Assembly: GCF_021018805.1 (NCBI RefSeq)
Contig: NW_026960608.1
Span: 2,666,001 to 2,730,000 of the forward strand
Source: Prinia subflava
Taxonomy: Eukaryota; Chordata; Aves; Passeriformes; Cisticolidae
Direction: 5' to 3'
DNA: 64,000 nt
Part shown: positions 63,541 through 64,000 of the stretch, piece by piece
Position numbering within the stretch: position 1 is the stretch's first letter
Layout of the letters: the number at the start of each line of letters is the position of its first letter
Notes under the pieces: generated by a model
Database searches by the model: none
What the model was told of the DNA's origin: nothing
What the model saw: only the letters and a program-made list of their open reading frames with translations
Made by a program: the position numbers and the translations under genes

Positions 63541-64000
63541 ACATGATCCCCATCCACAAGATAATCCGTGAGCTAGAGAGACAAACAGTAGTCAGTAAAG
63601 CCCACTCACCCTTCAACAGCCCCATTTGGCCTGTGCGCAAGTCTAACAGAAAATAGAGATTAACTGTAGACTACTGTGGCTTGGATGAAGTGACTCCACC
63701 ACTGAGTGCTGCTGTGCCAGACATGCTGAAACTACAGTATGAACTAAAGTCCAAGGCAGCAAAGTAATATGCCACTATTAACATTGCTAACATGTTTTTC
63801 TCCATTCCTCTGGCTGCAGAATGCAGGCCTCAGTTTGCTTTCACCTGATGGGGTGGGCAGTACACCTAGAACCAACTGCCCCAAGGGTGGAAACACAGCC
63901 CCACCATCTGCCACAGACTAATCCAAGCTGCACTAGAAAAAGGTAAAGCTCCAAAACATCTGCAATACATCAATGACATAATTGTGTGAGAGAACATGGC
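63541..64000 (+). pseudogene. pol: RT of element L, truncated by the window edge
   Basis: Frames give RT fingers and palm with the SPFNSPIWPV and AAVPDMLKL segments. Stops lie near 63652, 63764 and 63847. The catalytic box reads Y-I-N-D at 63966-63977, so one catalytic Asp is lost, and a TGA follows at 63987. Confidence 0.7.

Larger units (their letters stand above)
60900..64000 (+). mobile_element. Element L: ERV-L-like gag-pro-RT, interrupted by an E-type solo LTR
   Basis: It runs off the right edge of the window in RT. Gag pieces, protease and RT follow the family order seen in A and H. It is interrupted at 61519-61977 by an E-type LTR. Confidence 0.75.

Overview
The window is vertebrate, almost certainly avian (songbird-like) DNA made almost entirely of endogenous retroviruses (ERVs) plus one CR1 LINE. 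I see no host protein-coding gene, tRNA, rRNA, CRISPR array or bacterial feature. The evidence for a bird is the minus-strand CR1 (ORF1 plus the start of ORF2), the mix of beta-like (ERV-K), gamma/alpha-like (ERV1) and ERV-L-like proviruses, and the lack of SINE or L1 sequence. Such ERV density suggests a W chromosome, pericentromere or other low-recombination compartment; that is inference. Elements are lettered for reference.

Architecture. Target-site duplications (TSDs), LTR pairs, primer-binding sites (PBS) and polypurine tracts (PPT) resolve most of the window into an onion. Element I (ERV-K-like, + strand, 1-3111 and 51766-~52465) was split in its env TM region by provirus A (ERV-L-like, minus, 3112-51765, TSD CTGGG). 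A was entered by provirus B (ERV-K-like, minus, 24514-48896, TSD CTTGGG). B was entered by provirus C (ERV-K-like, minus, 27689-44366, TSD GATGAC) and separately by a solo LTR (45409-45946, TSD GAAGG). C was entered in gag by provirus J (gamma-like, +, 35510-42293, TSD GGGG). J therefore sits in C, in B, in A, in I. TSD lengths of 4, 5 and 6 bp fit the families assigned from protein features.

The left part of A (4232-21856) holds a second, more scrambled cluster. It contains an LTR with two tandem-repeat blocks (K), a gag/env remnant F with alpharetrovirus-like gag and gamma-type env, a minus-strand env element E with its 3' LTR, the degraded ERV-K-like provirus D (+), and several solo LTRs. 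D's 3' LTR carries six tandem 24-nt hairpins and lies against the interrupted integrase of A.

Right of the onion (52466-64000) are an LTR-like block, the CR1, an ERV-L-like pol remnant H (+), a long minus-oriented LTR-like block (59289-60616), and a second ERV-L-like element L (+). L carries a solo E-type LTR in gag and runs off the window edge in RT.

Coding state. Most genes are broken. Open exceptions are B env (382 codons from its ATG), B RNase H/integrase (359 codons), C gag CA-NC (610 codons), C pro (215 codons) and C RT-RNase H-IN (682 codons, ending in an integrase frameshift). These are the parts most likely to be transcribed or translated, but nothing here shows that they are.
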